DNA of 64,000 nt, from the NCBI RefSeq assembly GCF_023715145.1, contig NZ_JAMBNP010000006.1, positions 124,001-188,000 of the forward strand, read 5' to 3'. The notes under the pieces are model-generated. The model made no database searches. It was not told the DNA's origin and saw nothing but the letters and a program-made list of their open reading frames with translations. The position numbers were made by a program, and so were the translations under genes. The stretch comes from Paenibacillus glycanilyticus. Its GTDB lineage: Bacteria; Bacillota; Bacilli; Paenibacillales; Paenibacillaceae. Shown here in pieces: positions 34,375 through 43,872 of this stretch; within the stretch, counting starts at the first letter, position 1; every line of letters begins with the position of its first letter.

Positions 34375-36117
34375 TTACTCGGTCACCCACCATTTGATGA
34401 TGTGATAGAAGTAACCGGATTGTTGCGTTGGTTCCGGAGCATCCTCCGGTGCAAACTTCACTCTTGGTCCCAGACCTTGAGGGTTGCCGTATTGGTACAT
34501 GAAGATATAAGGAAGATCGGTAGAAATTTCTTCTGCGATTTTTCCGTAAATCTCTGAGCGCGCAGCCCGATCTACAACGGAGTAACCGTCCACCCACAGT
34601 TGGTCAAGCTTTTCGTTCTTGTACCAGCCGCTGTTGAGTCCAGTTGGCGTGAAGTATTTGGACGAGAAAATACTTTCGGAATCCGGATCCGGATTGCTGA
34701 GCGACCAGCCAATAAGAATCGCAGAGTACTTGCCAGGAACAATGTTTTGGTCTTGCCATGTTGCGAAATCAATGGCGGATGTCTTCACTTCAATCCCTAC
34801 ATCCTTCAGGTTTTGCTGAATGATTTGCGAGACTGCTTCACGGCGGCTGTTGCCGGCGTTATACTGCAGCTCGAAGGAGAAGCGGTGGCCGTCTTTCACC
34901 AGAATTCCGTCTTTACCGGCTACCCAGCCGTCTTCGGCAAGCAGAGCTTTTGCCTTCTCCGGATCAAATGCGTAATTAACGGCTTTCTCACCCGCGTGCG
35001 ACCAGTTATTTGGAAGGAATGGCGCGTTCAGCAAGGTGCCCGTGCCTTTCAGGACATTGTCGACCATACCTTGGCGATTCAAGGCATAAGCAATGGCTTG
35101 ACGGCTCTTTTGTGTTGCGAACGGTATGAATTTATCCGGGAAGTTATTCGAATCAAAGTTAAAGCCGATGAATTCGTAAGTATTTGCCTTGCCTTCACCT
35201 TTAACGATGGAGATTTTGTCGTTCTTCTCAACTGCTTCAAGCTGCGTAATTGGAATGGCCGAAGTCGAATCTACATCGCCTTTGATAAGGGCTTGAACCT
35301 CGGTATTTTGATCGGCGTAAATTTTGTAAACGATCTTTTGAATGTTAGGCTTCACTTCAGACCAATACTCCGGGTTCGCTTCTACGCTTACGTATTGACC
35401 AGCCTTCCATTCCGACCATTTCCAAGCACCGCTCGTAACCGTCTTGGCCGGCTCTTTACCGTACGGGTTCGCCTGCAGCTCTTCAGGCTTCACATCCTTC
35501 AAGATATGGCTTGGCACCGGGGTGAGCATCAGCGAGTATTCGAACGGCGCGTATACTTGCTTCAGCGTGATTTTTACCGTGTAATCGTCAAGCTTCTCAA
35601 TGCTTGCAATCTTGTCATACTGGCTCATTGCCGGAGAGGCTGCCTTAGGATTAATAATCGTGTTAAGAGTAAAGACCACATCTTCTGCAGTGATCGGCTG
35701 ACCATCACTCCATTTAGCGGTATTTTTCAGTTTTACGGTGTAGGTTTTACCGTCTTCGGAAATTTGCGGGGGCTCCGCAGCGAGGGACCAAGGCTCAACC
35801 GCCAGGTTACCTTCGCGGTCGAGGTCATACAGCGAAGCAAACATTAAATACGCCATATCTCCGGAAGCTGTATCACTTATAAACAGTGGATTCACGGATA
35901 CGATATCGGAGAATGTGCTTACTGTTAGCGTACCGCCCTGTACGGGCGTATTGGCATCTGCCGAAGGTTCTGCGGAAGGAGCCGTCGACTCTGCTGTCGT
36001 TGCTGACGGCGAAGGGGAGTTCGTATTGTTGCCGCCCTTATTAGAGCATCCTGCAATTACGATCGCTAAAATACTTAATAGAAATAAAAATTTCATAGAC
36101 TTCTTCCGTCTCATCAT
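34375..36117 (-). CDS. oppA: Oligopeptide ABC transporter substrate-binding lipoprotein
   Basis: About 580-residue extracellular peptide-binding protein. A signal peptide with lipobox IAGCSNK is followed by a Ser/Thr/Pro/Ala-rich linker. The family-5 solute-binding fold starts at GGTLTVSTFSDIVSVNPLF; LKNTAKWSDGQPITAEDVVFT is the classic signature. ATG 36117 has AGGAGG 7 bases upstream. Probably imports oligopeptides; the exact substrate range cannot be read from sequence. Confidence 0.92.
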   Translation of the reverse strand: MMRRKKSMKFLFLLSILAIVIAGCSNKGGNNTNSPSPSATTAESTAPSAEPSADANTPVQGGTLTVSTFSDIVSVNPLFISDTASGDMAYLMFASLYDLDREGNLAVEPWSLAAEPPQISEDGKTYTVKLKNTAKWSDGQPITAEDVVFTLNTIINPKAASPAMSQYDKIASIEKLDDYTVKITLKQVYAPFEYSLMLTPVPSHILKDVKPEELQANPYGKEPAKTVTSGAWKWSEWKAGQYVSVEANPEYWSEVKPNIQKIVYKIYADQNTEVQALIKGDVDSTSAIPITQLEAVEKNDKISIVKGEGKANTYEFIGFNFDSNNFPDKFIPFATQKSRQAIAYALNRQGMVDNVLKGTGTLLNAPFLPNNWSHAGEKAVNYAFDPEKAKALLAEDGWVAGKDGILVKDGHRFSFELQYNAGNSRREAVSQIIQQNLKDVGIEVKTSAIDFATWQDQNIVPGKYSAILIGWSLSNPDPDSESIFSSKYFTPTGLNSGWYKNEKLDQLWVDGYSVVDRAARSEIYGKIAEEISTDLPYIFMYQYGNPQGLGPRVKFAPEDAPEPTQQSGYFYHIIKWWVTE

Positions 36118-36493
36118 CAAACTTCCTCCTATTAATTAACGTGGTTAACTTTATGTCATGTTACCTCACATAAAATACGAGTTCATTTGTTTAATTATTT
36201 TAATTTTCAGAAAACTAGGTCAGAAGTTATGCCATTTTGGTGAAATATGTTGATGTTTTGGTAATTTACTACCATAATCAGGAATGGGAATAGACTTTCG
36301 AGTCATTCTGAGTTAGGATTTGCCGATTTAAATTTCCACCGAAATACATATAGCGTGTTCCTAGCATTATAATGTAACATAATATAACACCCCCTCTTGA
36401 GGAAAGTATACTACAAGAGATTAACGCGGTAAATAGTTAAAGTATGTTCATAAAAAGAGGCTGCACATTGAACAAATGTGCAGCCTCTTCCTC
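36118..36493. other. AT-rich gap between dnaI and oppA with the dnaI terminator
   Basis: 36452-36488 forms AGAGGCTGCACATT-GAAC-AAATGTGCAGCCTCT with a T run on the minus strand, the terminator of dnaB-dnaI. The rest, about 330 bases of AT-rich DNA, should hold the oppA promoter, but no convincing sigma-A pair or ORF was seen. Confidence 0.6.
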
Positions 36494-37450
36494 TTATTTG
36501 CGACCCCGCTTATTCTCGCCTGTCACCATAACAACCTCTACATAAGGCCTGATGCGGTTCATCAGGCGCTCCCCTTTATGCTGCTCATCGCCGTCTTTGC
36601 TCGTAAAACTAAAGTGCTTCTCCAGCGCATCAAGCTCATAATTGGAGGTATATAGAGTAGGTTTGCGGTTCATCCGGTAGTTCAATATAGATCCCAGCAC
36701 ATGATCCCTTACCCACGGATTCAGGTTCTCGGCTCCCATATCGTCAAAGATAAGAAGATCAGTCTCCTTCATCATCTCTACCGTCTCGCGAAGCTTCGCC
36801 TGATCATGCATCATCGACTTCAGATCCTCTACGAATTCCGGCATGTAGACAATAGCTCCCGAGTAACCTGCTTTCGCAAGCTCATGAAGCAGATAGCACA
36901 TTAGGAACGTCTTGCCCGTGCCGAATTTGCCGGCAAGATACAAGCCTTCCTTCTGCAGCCCCTCTTCCTTCGTCTTATCGATATAAGCCAAAATCTGATA
37001 GGCCGCTTCCGTCCGCTTCGGATCATTAAACAAAATTTCATCCGCCGAATAGCCGTTATTCAGTGCCGTCTCATCCACATAAAAGCTGCGGATTCGGTTC
37101 TTGATCTGATCCTCGCTGCGACGCGCCAGAAACTTCTTGCAGGATACCTTACGGTCGATTAGCTGGACCTGATCACTAACCGTCTCGCAAGAAAGCAACG
37201 TATAGTGACCTTCGAAATCATTCGGGCAGTTGTTCAATCCCGGGCAGTTCGAGCAGTTCTTGTATTCTTTCACATATTGATAGACCCGGTTCATGTTCAT
37301 TCTTACCGCGCGTTCATCCAGCTCAGGGTGCTTGACGAACAGACGCTCAACAAGAGGGTCCGCCATTAGCTCTCCAAGCTTTTGTTCCGCTTGATCGGTC
37401 ATTGACTTTCCGCCAGGCCATGATTTTAACATTTCACCAAGCGATTCCAT
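36494..37450 (-). CDS. dnaI: Primosomal helicase loader DnaI
   Basis: AAA+ loader of the replicative helicase, 318 residues. The N-terminal zinc region has cysteines at 66, 69, 75, 88 and 104. Walker A GKFGTGKT lies at 174-181 and Walker B is DLLIFDDMGAENL. The arginine-finger region is near GERLMNRIRPY. It follows dnaB by 23 bases, the arrangement conserved in Bacilli. It delivers the hexameric helicase to DnaA/DnaD/DnaB-melted DNA. Confidence 0.94.
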   Translation of the reverse strand: MESLGEMLKSWPGGKSMTDQAEQKLGELMADPLVERLFVKHPELDERAVRMNMNRVYQYVKEYKNCSNCPGLNNCPNDFEGHYTLLSCETVSDQVQLIDRKVSCKKFLARRSEDQIKNRIRSFYVDETALNNGYSADEILFNDPKRTEAAYQILAYIDKTKEEGLQKEGLYLAGKFGTGKTFLMCYLLHELAKAGYSGAIVYMPEFVEDLKSMMHDQAKLRETVEMMKETDLLIFDDMGAENLNPWVRDHVLGSILNYRMNRKPTLYTSNYELDALEKHFSFTSKDGDEQHKGERLMNRIRPYVEVVMVTGENKRGRK

Positions 37451-37473
37451 TCGTTTTCACCCCGCCTTATGTT

Positions 37474-38997
37474 CTAACCTTTGCCGTCCAGCTTTCTGGC
37501 CAGCCTGCGCATCTGCTCCAGCTTCTCCGGCGAAATAGCCGCGCCTTCCGCTCCTTCATCCTGTACTATAGGAATGGACGGCTTGCGGGAAATACCGCCT
37601 CGCGTATTGCCCCGAGCAGTGCTTCTTGTGCCGGGCTGTCCGGCTGCTCTGGCATTCCGCCGTTCCTTATCGGCTTCCACTTCAGCTTGTTCCCGTACAT
37701 AAAGAACAGCTTTCTCGAACGTGTCTACCTGCTTCACGAGCATATTGGACACAACGGCTTCCACGAACGTCTTCGTCACGCGCTGTGCGTCATTCATGCC
37801 GATTACATAATGAATAAGTACGTTAATAACGGGTGCCGGAAGCTTATAATTAAGATCAATCCGCTCAAACGATCTTTCGATCCAATCCGGTACGGCTCCA
37901 GGGAAAAACCGCTGCATAAACCGGGTATGCGGCTCGTTCCGCATGAGCATGTTATATTGCTGCACGTCGCATCTGCCCGCCAGCTGGCTAGGCACAAGCA
38001 GATAATATTCCTCTTGAACGCCAAACTCGACGAGCTCTTCCTCTGTCTCATTCGACTGGTCGGACGCCGCCTGCACGCGGGCAAGCGTTCTTTGCCGCTC
38101 TCCTTCGCGCTTCTTATCCTGACGATACAGCTGATTAGCGCGAAGCTGCAGTTCGTCTACGATAAGATCGCCATTTGACGCGAAAATACCGTCTTCATCC
38201 AATAACCGGCATACGTCCGCTACGGATAGATTGTATTTATAAGCGACATAATTGACTTGTGAAAGCTGCTCGTTGTTTCCTCGCATTCGCTCTACATAAC
38301 TCCGGTTCGCCGAATTGCGCGGAAAACGTAGAATAATTTCGCCATACGGAATACCCGCCGTCTCAAGCTGCGCACGAGGCGCGGCCTGACGTGTCGGCGC
38401 AACCTCCGTTAAGGCCTGCTCCAGCTCCTGATCTACGGACTGCGTGTTCAGTTGGAACAGCTCATAGAAAGGAACGGAAATATTCTCTTTGGTCAGCTTC
38501 TTCTGCGCCAGCTCGTCGGGCTCTTGTGCTCCAAACGATTCGCGAAGCGATATAACCGCGTATTTGCCGATCTTGTCCCGAAGAAGCAGGGTTAAATGCT
38601 GGTTTCGGAAAAACTCAGCTGGCGACAGCGGCTGCGACAGCTCATATTCATACATAATGTCCGCCTGGTCCGGCATGCCAACCCGCGAGGTCTGCAGGAG
38701 ACCTACCGCTTCAAGGCGCGAAGCCTGCTCGATCAAATATTTTCTGCCTCGTTCGTTCATATCCAGTCCAAGACCAAGGAACAGCTTACGCTGCGATTCA
38801 ATCGTGGAATAACCGGAAGTGCCTTCCGTAATCCCATGATACAACTGTTGATAGAAGGCAATAGCAAAGGCGCCTATCATCGGCTGATAGATAAGCGACA
38901 TCATTTTATAGTCCAAGCTGCTTAGCGAAAAATCCCGAAAAATGTAATAACGATGATGCTCCGTAAATTGCAGTAAATTACCGATGCGCAATTGCAT
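37474..38997 (-). CDS. dnaB: Replication initiation and membrane attachment protein DnaB
   Basis: Firmicute DnaB (not the helicase), 507 residues. It has an N-terminal winged-helix region starting FSLSSLDYKMMSLIYQPMIG. The C-terminal DnaD-like domain is near LPAPVINVLIHYVIGMNDAQ, followed by a basic linker rich in Arg/Gly and a tail SPEKLEQMRRLARKLDGK. It acts with DnaD and DnaI in helicase loading at oriC and at restart. The ATG at 38997 overlaps its GGAGAG; TTG at 38991 would have better spacing. Confidence 0.92.
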   Translation of the reverse strand: MQLRIGNLLQFTEHHRYYIFRDFSLSSLDYKMMSLIYQPMIGAFAIAFYQQLYHGITEGTSGYSTIESQRKLFLGLGLDMNERGRKYLIEQASRLEAVGLLQTSRVGMPDQADIMYEYELSQPLSPAEFFRNQHLTLLLRDKIGKYAVISLRESFGAQEPDELAQKKLTKENISVPFYELFQLNTQSVDQELEQALTEVAPTRQAAPRAQLETAGIPYGEIILRFPRNSANRSYVERMRGNNEQLSQVNYVAYKYNLSVADVCRLLDEDGIFASNGDLIVDELQLRANQLYRQDKKREGERQRTLARVQAASDQSNETEEELVEFGVQEEYYLLVPSQLAGRCDVQQYNMLMRNEPHTRFMQRFFPGAVPDWIERSFERIDLNYKLPAPVINVLIHYVIGMNDAQRVTKTFVEAVVSNMLVKQVDTFEKAVLYVREQAEVEADKERRNARAAGQPGTRSTARGNTRGGISRKPSIPIVQDEGAEGAAISPEKLEQMRRLARKLDGKG

Positions 38998-39090
38998 CTC
39001 TCCATCTCATTCGTACTTTCTATCATTTTAACATAAAAAGAAGGGCGGGGGACGAATACAAAACTAGAAATATGAGGAGCTAGCCGATAG

Positions 39091-39133
39091 AAAAACGGCC
39101 CCGCCATCCCGCCAGGGATAACGAAAGCCGTTT
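39091..39133 (-). terminator. Terminator of yuiB
   Basis: AAACGGC and GCCGTTT arms with a T run on the minus strand. Confidence 0.65.
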
Positions 39134-39141
39134 CTGTTGAT

Positions 39142-39429
39142 TTAGAACATTTTATAACCGCCGCGGCGCAATGCGCGAATGGCCCAGCCGCTCACATACG
39201 CCCCGGCCAGGGCGCCAATAACCGGAATGACATCGACATAGGTAAACTCCGTAAAATTATCGACAAACGAAACAGATTCATCCCACGTCGACCAGATGCC
39301 GAGCGGCAACAATATAATTATAAATACATAAATGGGAAACCAGGTTGTTTTGAGAAGCATGTTAAGTATAAAGCCGATGCCAAACATCATGACCAGAAAC
39401 AGCACCGTAGCTACAATTAATTGAAGCAT
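39142..39429 (-). CDS. yuiB: YuiB-like membrane protein
   Basis: 95-residue protein with three hydrophobic helices: about 1-22, 30-48 and 68-86 (VDVIPVIGALAGAYVSGWAI). It ends in a basic tail RRGGYKMF. The pattern and proximity to ndh and yumC match YuiB of Bacillus. Function unknown. AGAAGAGG precedes the start. Confidence 0.75.
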   Translation of the reverse strand: MLQLIVATVLFLVMMFGIGFILNMLLKTTWFPIYVFIIILLPLGIWSTWDESVSFVDNFTEFTYVDVIPVIGALAGAYVSGWAIRALRRGGYKMF

Positions 39430-39587
39430 GTCCTCTTCTCCTTATGGAAAGTCTCGCTTATCAGTTTAAATAATGGAAATAAGGAAGTCAATCAGCGTTG
39501 TCCATTTGTCACAAGTCCGCCATTTGCTCTAGCTGAATTATATACGATACAATGTTAAAAGCAATGCGACGAGAGGAGAATTTACCC

Positions 39588-40334
39588 ATGAGTGAAGTAG
39601 CTATTACATTAGAAGGCTGGTACGCGCTGCATGATTTCCGTTCGATGGATTGGGCGGCATGGCGGCTTGCAAGCGATAAAGAACGGAGCCAGGCACTGGA
39701 CGAGCTTCAGTCCTTCCTGTCCGAATGGAACAGCGTGGACGAGAACAAGCAAGGAAGCACGGCGGTGTATTCGATCGTTGGTCAAAAAGCGGATTTCGTC
39801 TTCATGCACCTGCGCGAAACGCTCGAAGAGCTAAACGACATTGAAACCGCCTTTAACAAAACGCTGTTCGCCGAGTTCACGCAGCCGGCTCATTCTTATG
39901 TGAGCGTTGTTGAGCTTAGCAACTACGTGAATTCCCCGGGCAGCGACCCGATGCAAAATCCGGAGGTTGTTGCCCGCCTGAAGCCGTCTCTGCCGAAAGC
40001 AAGACATATTTGCTTCTATCCGATGAACAAACGCCGCTCCGGCAATGACAACTGGTACATGCTCAGCATGGACGACCGCCGCACGATGATGCGCAGCCAT
40101 GGCATGATCGGACGCAAATACGCAGGCAAGGTAAAACAGATCATTACCGGCTCCGTTGGCTTCGACGATTGGGAATGGGGCGTTACGCTGTTTGCCGACG
40201 ATGCGCTTCAGTTCAAGAAGCTCGTTTACGAGATGCGCTTTGACGAAGTCAGCGCGCGTTACGGGGATTTTGGCGATTTCTTCGTCGGGAATTTGCTGAC
40301 GGATGAAAAGTTTAAGTCGATGCTTTCGCTGTAA
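39588..40334 (+). CDS. hemQ: Coproheme decarboxylase HemQ
   Basis: Chlorite-dismutase-fold enzyme of 248 residues that decarboxylates coproheme III to heme b, the last step of the Gram-positive heme route. CFYPMNKRR carries the conserved catalytic Tyr. [12 protein letters not shown] and [22 protein letters not shown] form the heme pocket and the family signature. ATG 39588 has GAGAGGAG 9 bases upstream. A longer frame from 39552 is rejected. Promoter-like TTGCTC/TACAAT (39524-39553) precedes it. Other hem genes are not in the window. Confidence 0.93.
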   Translation: MSEVAITLEGWYALHDFRSMDWAAWRLASDKERSQALDELQSFLSEWNSVDENKQGSTAVYSIVGQKADFVFMHLRETLEELNDIETAFNKTLFAEFTQPAHSYVSVVELSNYVNSPGSDPMQNPEVVARLKPSLPKARHICFYPMNKRRSGNDNWYMLSMDDRRTMMRSHGMIGRKYAGKVKQIITGSVGFDDWEWGVTLFADDALQFKKLVYEMRFDEVSARYGDFGDFFVGNLLTDEKFKSMLSL

Positions 40335-40351
40335 TAGGTTAGAGCGAAACC

Positions 40352-40468
40352 TGCACAGTCAAATGTTCTTCCGATCGCTGTTGTTCCCGGATTCTTTAAT
40401 TAATTTTTATAGGTTGGAATCCGAGAACAAAGGCGAGCACTTCGTTTCTCCAGAATCATTTGAGCTGC
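40352..40468. repeat. Dispersed hairpin element, copy D
   Basis: About 117-base imperfect palindrome directly after hemQ. Left arm: TCAAATGTTCTT, then CCGATCGCTGTTGTTCCCGG (P motif). Right arm in complement: TCAAATGATTCT, GGAGAAACGAAGTGCTCGCC and TTTGTTCTCGG (Q motif). GGATTC/GAATCC closes the inner stem. The P arm is next to the hemQ stop. No ORF. Confidence 0.7.
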
Positions 40469-40499
40469 TACGGCATCGTCAACCTATATTTATTAGACC

Positions 40500-40537
40500 G
40501 ATAACGCCACCGGGTAATTCCGGTGGCGTTATTTTTT
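40500..40537 (+). terminator. Terminator downstream of hemQ
   Basis: ATAACGCCACCGG-loop-CCGGTGGCGTTAT followed by T-rich sequence. Confidence 0.88.
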
Positions 40538-40644
40538 AAGAAAGATAGACAGCGTAGGACTGGTACTTTGTCTTGATGGTTATCGGGTTAGATAATTTGC
40601 GCAACCCGGGATTGGAACCTACAGCTGACTTTCGAGCACAAAAC

Positions 40645-40723
40645 AAAAAAGGCTTTCGCCGAAGCGCAATGCCATTAAGTCAGCTTAACTTAATGGCATT
40701 GTCGCCGAAGCGAAAGCCTTTTT
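40645..40723 (-). terminator. Large compound terminator after the ndh operon
   Basis: 79 bases, nearly fully self-complementary. Outer arms are AAAAAGGCTTTCGC and GCGAAAGCCTTTTT; inner arms are CAATGCCATTAAGT and ACTTAATGGCATTG. Each flank can alternatively fold as a small CGC-TTCG-GCG tetraloop hairpin. It ends in a T run on the minus strand. Confidence 0.8.
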
Positions 40724-40728
40724 CCTTA

Positions 40729-40989
40729 TTAATCCTCGTCTTCTTCGTCCAGAAGGCCGAGGCGTTTTTGTTCGAGATAAAGCTCCGTCGCACGGTCGCG
40801 CTCGCGGCCTTTCTCCTTCAGCCGCTCGATTCCCGGCTGGATTAGAATATCAACTTCCTTTTGAACAATATAAGACAAATCATGCCGCTGTTGGGATTCC
40901 AGAAACGACCCAACTTCCATCAATGCTTTGTAACGATCAAGTTCATCTCGTTTTAACAACCCTACAACCTGTACGCTGGCGTGGCGCAT
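40729..40989 (-). CDS. Small acidic protein co-translated with ndh
   Basis: 86-residue soluble protein (MRHASVQVVGLLKRDELDRY to LLDEEDED). Mostly helical and charged, with an acidic tail. Its ATG overlaps the ndh stop (TAATG), so translation is coupled. No family is recognised. A tail-to-tail gene is absent and the compound terminator follows. A role linked to the NADH dehydrogenase is inferred only from coupling. Confidence 0.7.
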   Translation of the reverse strand: MRHASVQVVGLLKRDELDRYKALMEVGSFLESQQRHDLSYIVQKEVDILIQPGIERLKEKGRERDRATELYLEQKRLGLLDEEDED

Positions 40990-42182
40990 TACAGGAACTT
41001 CCCTTTACGCAATACGAGCGGAATGCCGCCGATAATGAACAGGTAACGCAGGTCGATCATTTTTTTCAGCCAAGCCGCCATGCGTCCTTTGTATTTCTTG
41101 CCGAAAGCGATACCGATCGCTTCGCCTTTGCCTAGCGATGCCACGGTGCCCTTGTTGCTGAACACGAACGACTTCAGAGGCTGGTTGCGGATTGAAGCAA
41201 TCAGGTTATGCGCGCATACAACGCCTTGCTGCATCGCGATTTGCGCTGTTGGCGGGTACGGACGGCCTTCCGGATTAAACATCAGGGAGTTGTCGCCCAC
41301 GATGTAGATATTCTCGTGACCAGGCGCGCGCAGGTTGTCGTCGACCTTCACGCGTCCGCGCATCGTTTCAAAGCCCGCATCCTCAATCAGACGGTTGCCG
41401 CGGATACCGCCGGTCCAAATAACCGTCTGCGATTTGATCTCTTCGCCTTCGCCAACGACGACGCCGTCAGGCGTGCACTCTTTGATCGCCGTTCCGATGC
41501 GGAACGTAACGCCTTTTTTCGTTAATACGTCCATCGCGTATTCCACGAGTTCAGGGTCAAAGCCAGGAAGAGCGGTTGGCGCTGCTTCGATATTATAAAT
41601 TTTCACGAGTGCCGGATCCACATCGAACTGCTTGCACAGTTCAGGAATGCGGTCGGACAGCTCGCCAATGAATTCGATCCCGGTAAAGCCCGCTCCGCCA
41701 ACGATAAACGTCAGATAATCCGTGCGATGCGGCTCGCGCTTGAAGCGCGCAAATTGATACTCGATATGCTCGCGGATCAGGCGGACAGAGTTGATGCTTC
41801 GGATATTCATCGCGTATTCGCCAAGTCCCGGGATGCCAAAGGTTTCAGGCTCGCCGCCAAGACCGATGACCAGATAATCATACGAAAGAGTTCCGTCTTC
41901 AAGGATAACCTTTTTGTCCTGCGGGCGAATTTGCACGACGGTCGATTTCACGAAGTCGATCTTGAATTCGTCAATCAGCTTCGAAATGCTGACGCGCGCA
42001 TTCTCAGGATTATCCGTTCCCGCAGCAGGCATATGCAAATGCGTAGTAATATAATGGTAGTCGTGCTTATTCACTAATGTGACGTCAGCCTCGTTATAGT
42101 TAAGTTCTTTTTGCAACCGCAGCGCAGTAAGCACACCGCCGTAGCCAGCTCCTAAGATGACAATTTTGGGTATGTTGCTCAT
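40989..42182 (-). CDS. ndh: Type II NADH dehydrogenase
   Basis: Peripheral membrane flavoprotein of 397 residues that passes electrons from NADH to menaquinone. The FAD motif is VILGAGYGGVLTALRLQ at the N-terminus. The second nucleotide site is FIVGGAGFTGIEFIGEL. TVIWTGGIRGNRL and IYIVGDNSLMFNPEGRPYPPTAQIAMQQG are characteristic NDH-2 segments. ATG 42182 (MSNIPKIVIL) is chosen over an extended frame. Divergent from yumC, as in Bacillus (yumB/yumC). Confidence 0.93.
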   Translation of the reverse strand: MSNIPKIVILGAGYGGVLTALRLQKELNYNEADVTLVNKHDYHYITTHLHMPAAGTDNPENARVSISKLIDEFKIDFVKSTVVQIRPQDKKVILEDGTLSYDYLVIGLGGEPETFGIPGLGEYAMNIRSINSVRLIREHIEYQFARFKREPHRTDYLTFIVGGAGFTGIEFIGELSDRIPELCKQFDVDPALVKIYNIEAAPTALPGFDPELVEYAMDVLTKKGVTFRIGTAIKECTPDGVVVGEGEEIKSQTVIWTGGIRGNRLIEDAGFETMRGRVKVDDNLRAPGHENIYIVGDNSLMFNPEGRPYPPTAQIAMQQGVVCAHNLIASIRNQPLKSFVFSNKGTVASLGKGEAIGIAFGKKYKGRMAAWLKKMIDLRYLFIIGGIPLVLRKGKFL

Positions 42183-42536
42183 CGTATGATCCCATCCATT
42201 CCTTAGCTTGTTTATGTGTCTTTTTGTTTGTGAAAAATTACACAATCCGTGCTGGATCTATATTTCTTTACCAGCGAATTGTGTCATTTTTTGGTCCGAT
42301 TATCGCTCCGATTGAACGCCCCACTATCGCGTTGCCAGCCTCTATATGTTCTGTTGACTGGTCCAAATCCGGCGCCATACATACAATACATCAGAAATAT
42401 TACATAGTTTTTACTTAAACTTCAAGAGCAAAATATACGAAAAACTTTAGAGCAGCATACAAATTAAATATTTCCTTCTTCGAAACGGGAGGCATATAAT
42501 AGGAAGCAGATCATCATTTTTTTGGAGGTGCTTTCC
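42183..42536. other. Divergent promoter region of ndh and yumC
   Basis: 354 bases with no supported gene. TATAAT at 42495-42500 preceded by TTCCTT at 17 bases is a fair yumC promoter. The ndh promoter must lie in the left half, but no strong pair was recognised. No riboswitch was seen. Confidence 0.5.
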
Positions 42537-43538
42537 ATGTCATCCGTTCAAATGCAAGATAACCTTGTAGATATTATCATTATTGGCGGCGGACCTGCCG
42601 GTTTGTTCGCGGCCTTTTACGGCGGAATGCGCCATGCATCCGTCAAGATCATTGAGAGTATGCCTCAGCTTGGCGGTCAACTTGCGGCGCTTTATCCGGA
42701 GAAGTACATATATGACGTGGCCGGATTTCCAAAAGTTACAGCCCAAGAGCTTGTTGATCGACTAATTGAACAAATCGGCTTATTTCAGCCGGAAGTATTA
42801 TTAGAAGAAAAAGTAGCAGAAGTTAACAAACAAAGCGAACGGTTATTTGAAGTCATAACCAATAAAGCCGTACATTATGCAAAAGCCGTTATAATAACGG
42901 CAGGCGTTGGCGCTTTTGAACCGCGCAAGCTGGAGCTTCCGGAGGCGGTTCAGTACGAGAAGAGCAACCTGCATTATTTTGTTGGCGATCTGAGCAGATT
43001 CAAAGGCCAAAACGTTCTTCTCACGGGAGGAGGAGACTCGGCTGTCGACTGGGCGCTTATGCTTGAGCCCATTGCCGAGAGCATTACGCTGGTGCACCGC
43101 CGCGATAAGTTCCGCGCACACGAACACAGCGTTGAGAACCTGATGAACTCGAAAGTGAATGTTCTGACACCCAAGGAGATCACCTCGCTTCATGGCGACG
43201 GCCGGATCAGCCGCGTAACCCTTACCGATGTCAAAACAAAGGAGCAAACCGAGCTCGATGTGGACGCCGTAGTCGTCAATTACGGCTTCGTCTCCTCCCT
43301 AGGCCCGATTGCGGAATGGGGAATCGAGATTCAAGGCGGCTCCATTGTGGTCGATACCCGGATGGAGACCAGTGTCAGCGGCATCTTCGCTGCCGGAGAT
43401 ATAACGACTTATCCGGGCAAGCTGAAGCTGATTGCCGTTGGCTTCGGAGAAGCCCCCACGGCCATTAACAATGCCAAGGTATACATTGATCCGGAAGCGA
43501 AGCTGTCGCCGGGTCATAGCAGCAACATGAAGCTATAG
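42537..43538 (+). CDS. yumC: Ferredoxin/flavodoxin-NADP+ reductase, YumC type
   Basis: Thioredoxin-reductase-like FNR of 333 residues. The FAD site is [18 protein letters not shown], the NADPH site [17 protein letters not shown] and the C-terminal FAD segment [30 protein letters not shown]. It lacks the CXXC redox pair of thioredoxin reductase, which separates YumC-type enzymes from TrxB. ATG 42537 follows GGAGGTG; a TTG at 42522 is rejected because it lies upstream of that site. Confidence 0.93.
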   Translation: MSSVQMQDNLVDIIIIGGGPAGLFAAFYGGMRHASVKIIESMPQLGGQLAALYPEKYIYDVAGFPKVTAQELVDRLIEQIGLFQPEVLLEEKVAEVNKQSERLFEVITNKAVHYAKAVIITAGVGAFEPRKLELPEAVQYEKSNLHYFVGDLSRFKGQNVLLTGGGDSAVDWALMLEPIAESITLVHRRDKFRAHEHSVENLMNSKVNVLTPKEITSLHGDGRISRVTLTDVKTKEQTELDVDAVVVNYGFVSSLGPIAEWGIEIQGGSIVVDTRMETSVSGIFAAGDITTYPGKLKLIAVGFGEAPTAINNAKVYIDPEAKLSPGHSSNMKL

Positions 43539-43623
43539 ATTAAATAAATACGACAAGGGTATCCTAACGTTGGCGATTCATTCAAGTGCAGGCAAGATGC
43601 ACGAAGCCAAGGAGGATACCCTT

Positions 43624-43872
43624 ATGTTTTGTCCTGTATGCAATGGCTTGCAGCCGATTAACGCGGCTTGCGCCAATTGTGACCTAGCGATGGAAGATTG
43701 GGGCCGAATGACAGACTGGATTGGTCCTTACGCACCTTACGTGCCACTAGAGACAGATATGACTTCATTAGATCAATCGGCCGATGATAAAAACTGCCTA
43801 CATATTGTATACTGCCCGTCCTGTCAGCGGACGGTTGAGGCTGCCGTTGCGGAATGGGGGTCTCCCCATTAA
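43624..43872 (+). CDS. Small double zinc-ribbon protein
   Basis: 82-residue protein from ATG 43624 (MFCPVCNGLQP), with AAGGAGGA 8 bases upstream. Two CXXC pairs at the N-terminus (CPVC, CANC) form one ribbon. A third CPSC near the C-terminus, with a preceding histidine, may form half of another. No further family signature. Its TAA overlaps the stop of the convergent sda gene, so there is no terminator between them. Confidence 0.7.
   Translation: MFCPVCNGLQPINAACANCDLAMEDWGRMTDWIGPYAPYVPLETDMTSLDQSADDKNCLHIVYCPSCQRTVEAAVAEWGSPH

Noticed and set aside
40590..40640. T-arm-like GGTTCCAATCCC on the minus strand, possible tRNA remnant
   Set aside because: The T-stem does not pair and no other tRNA parts are present.
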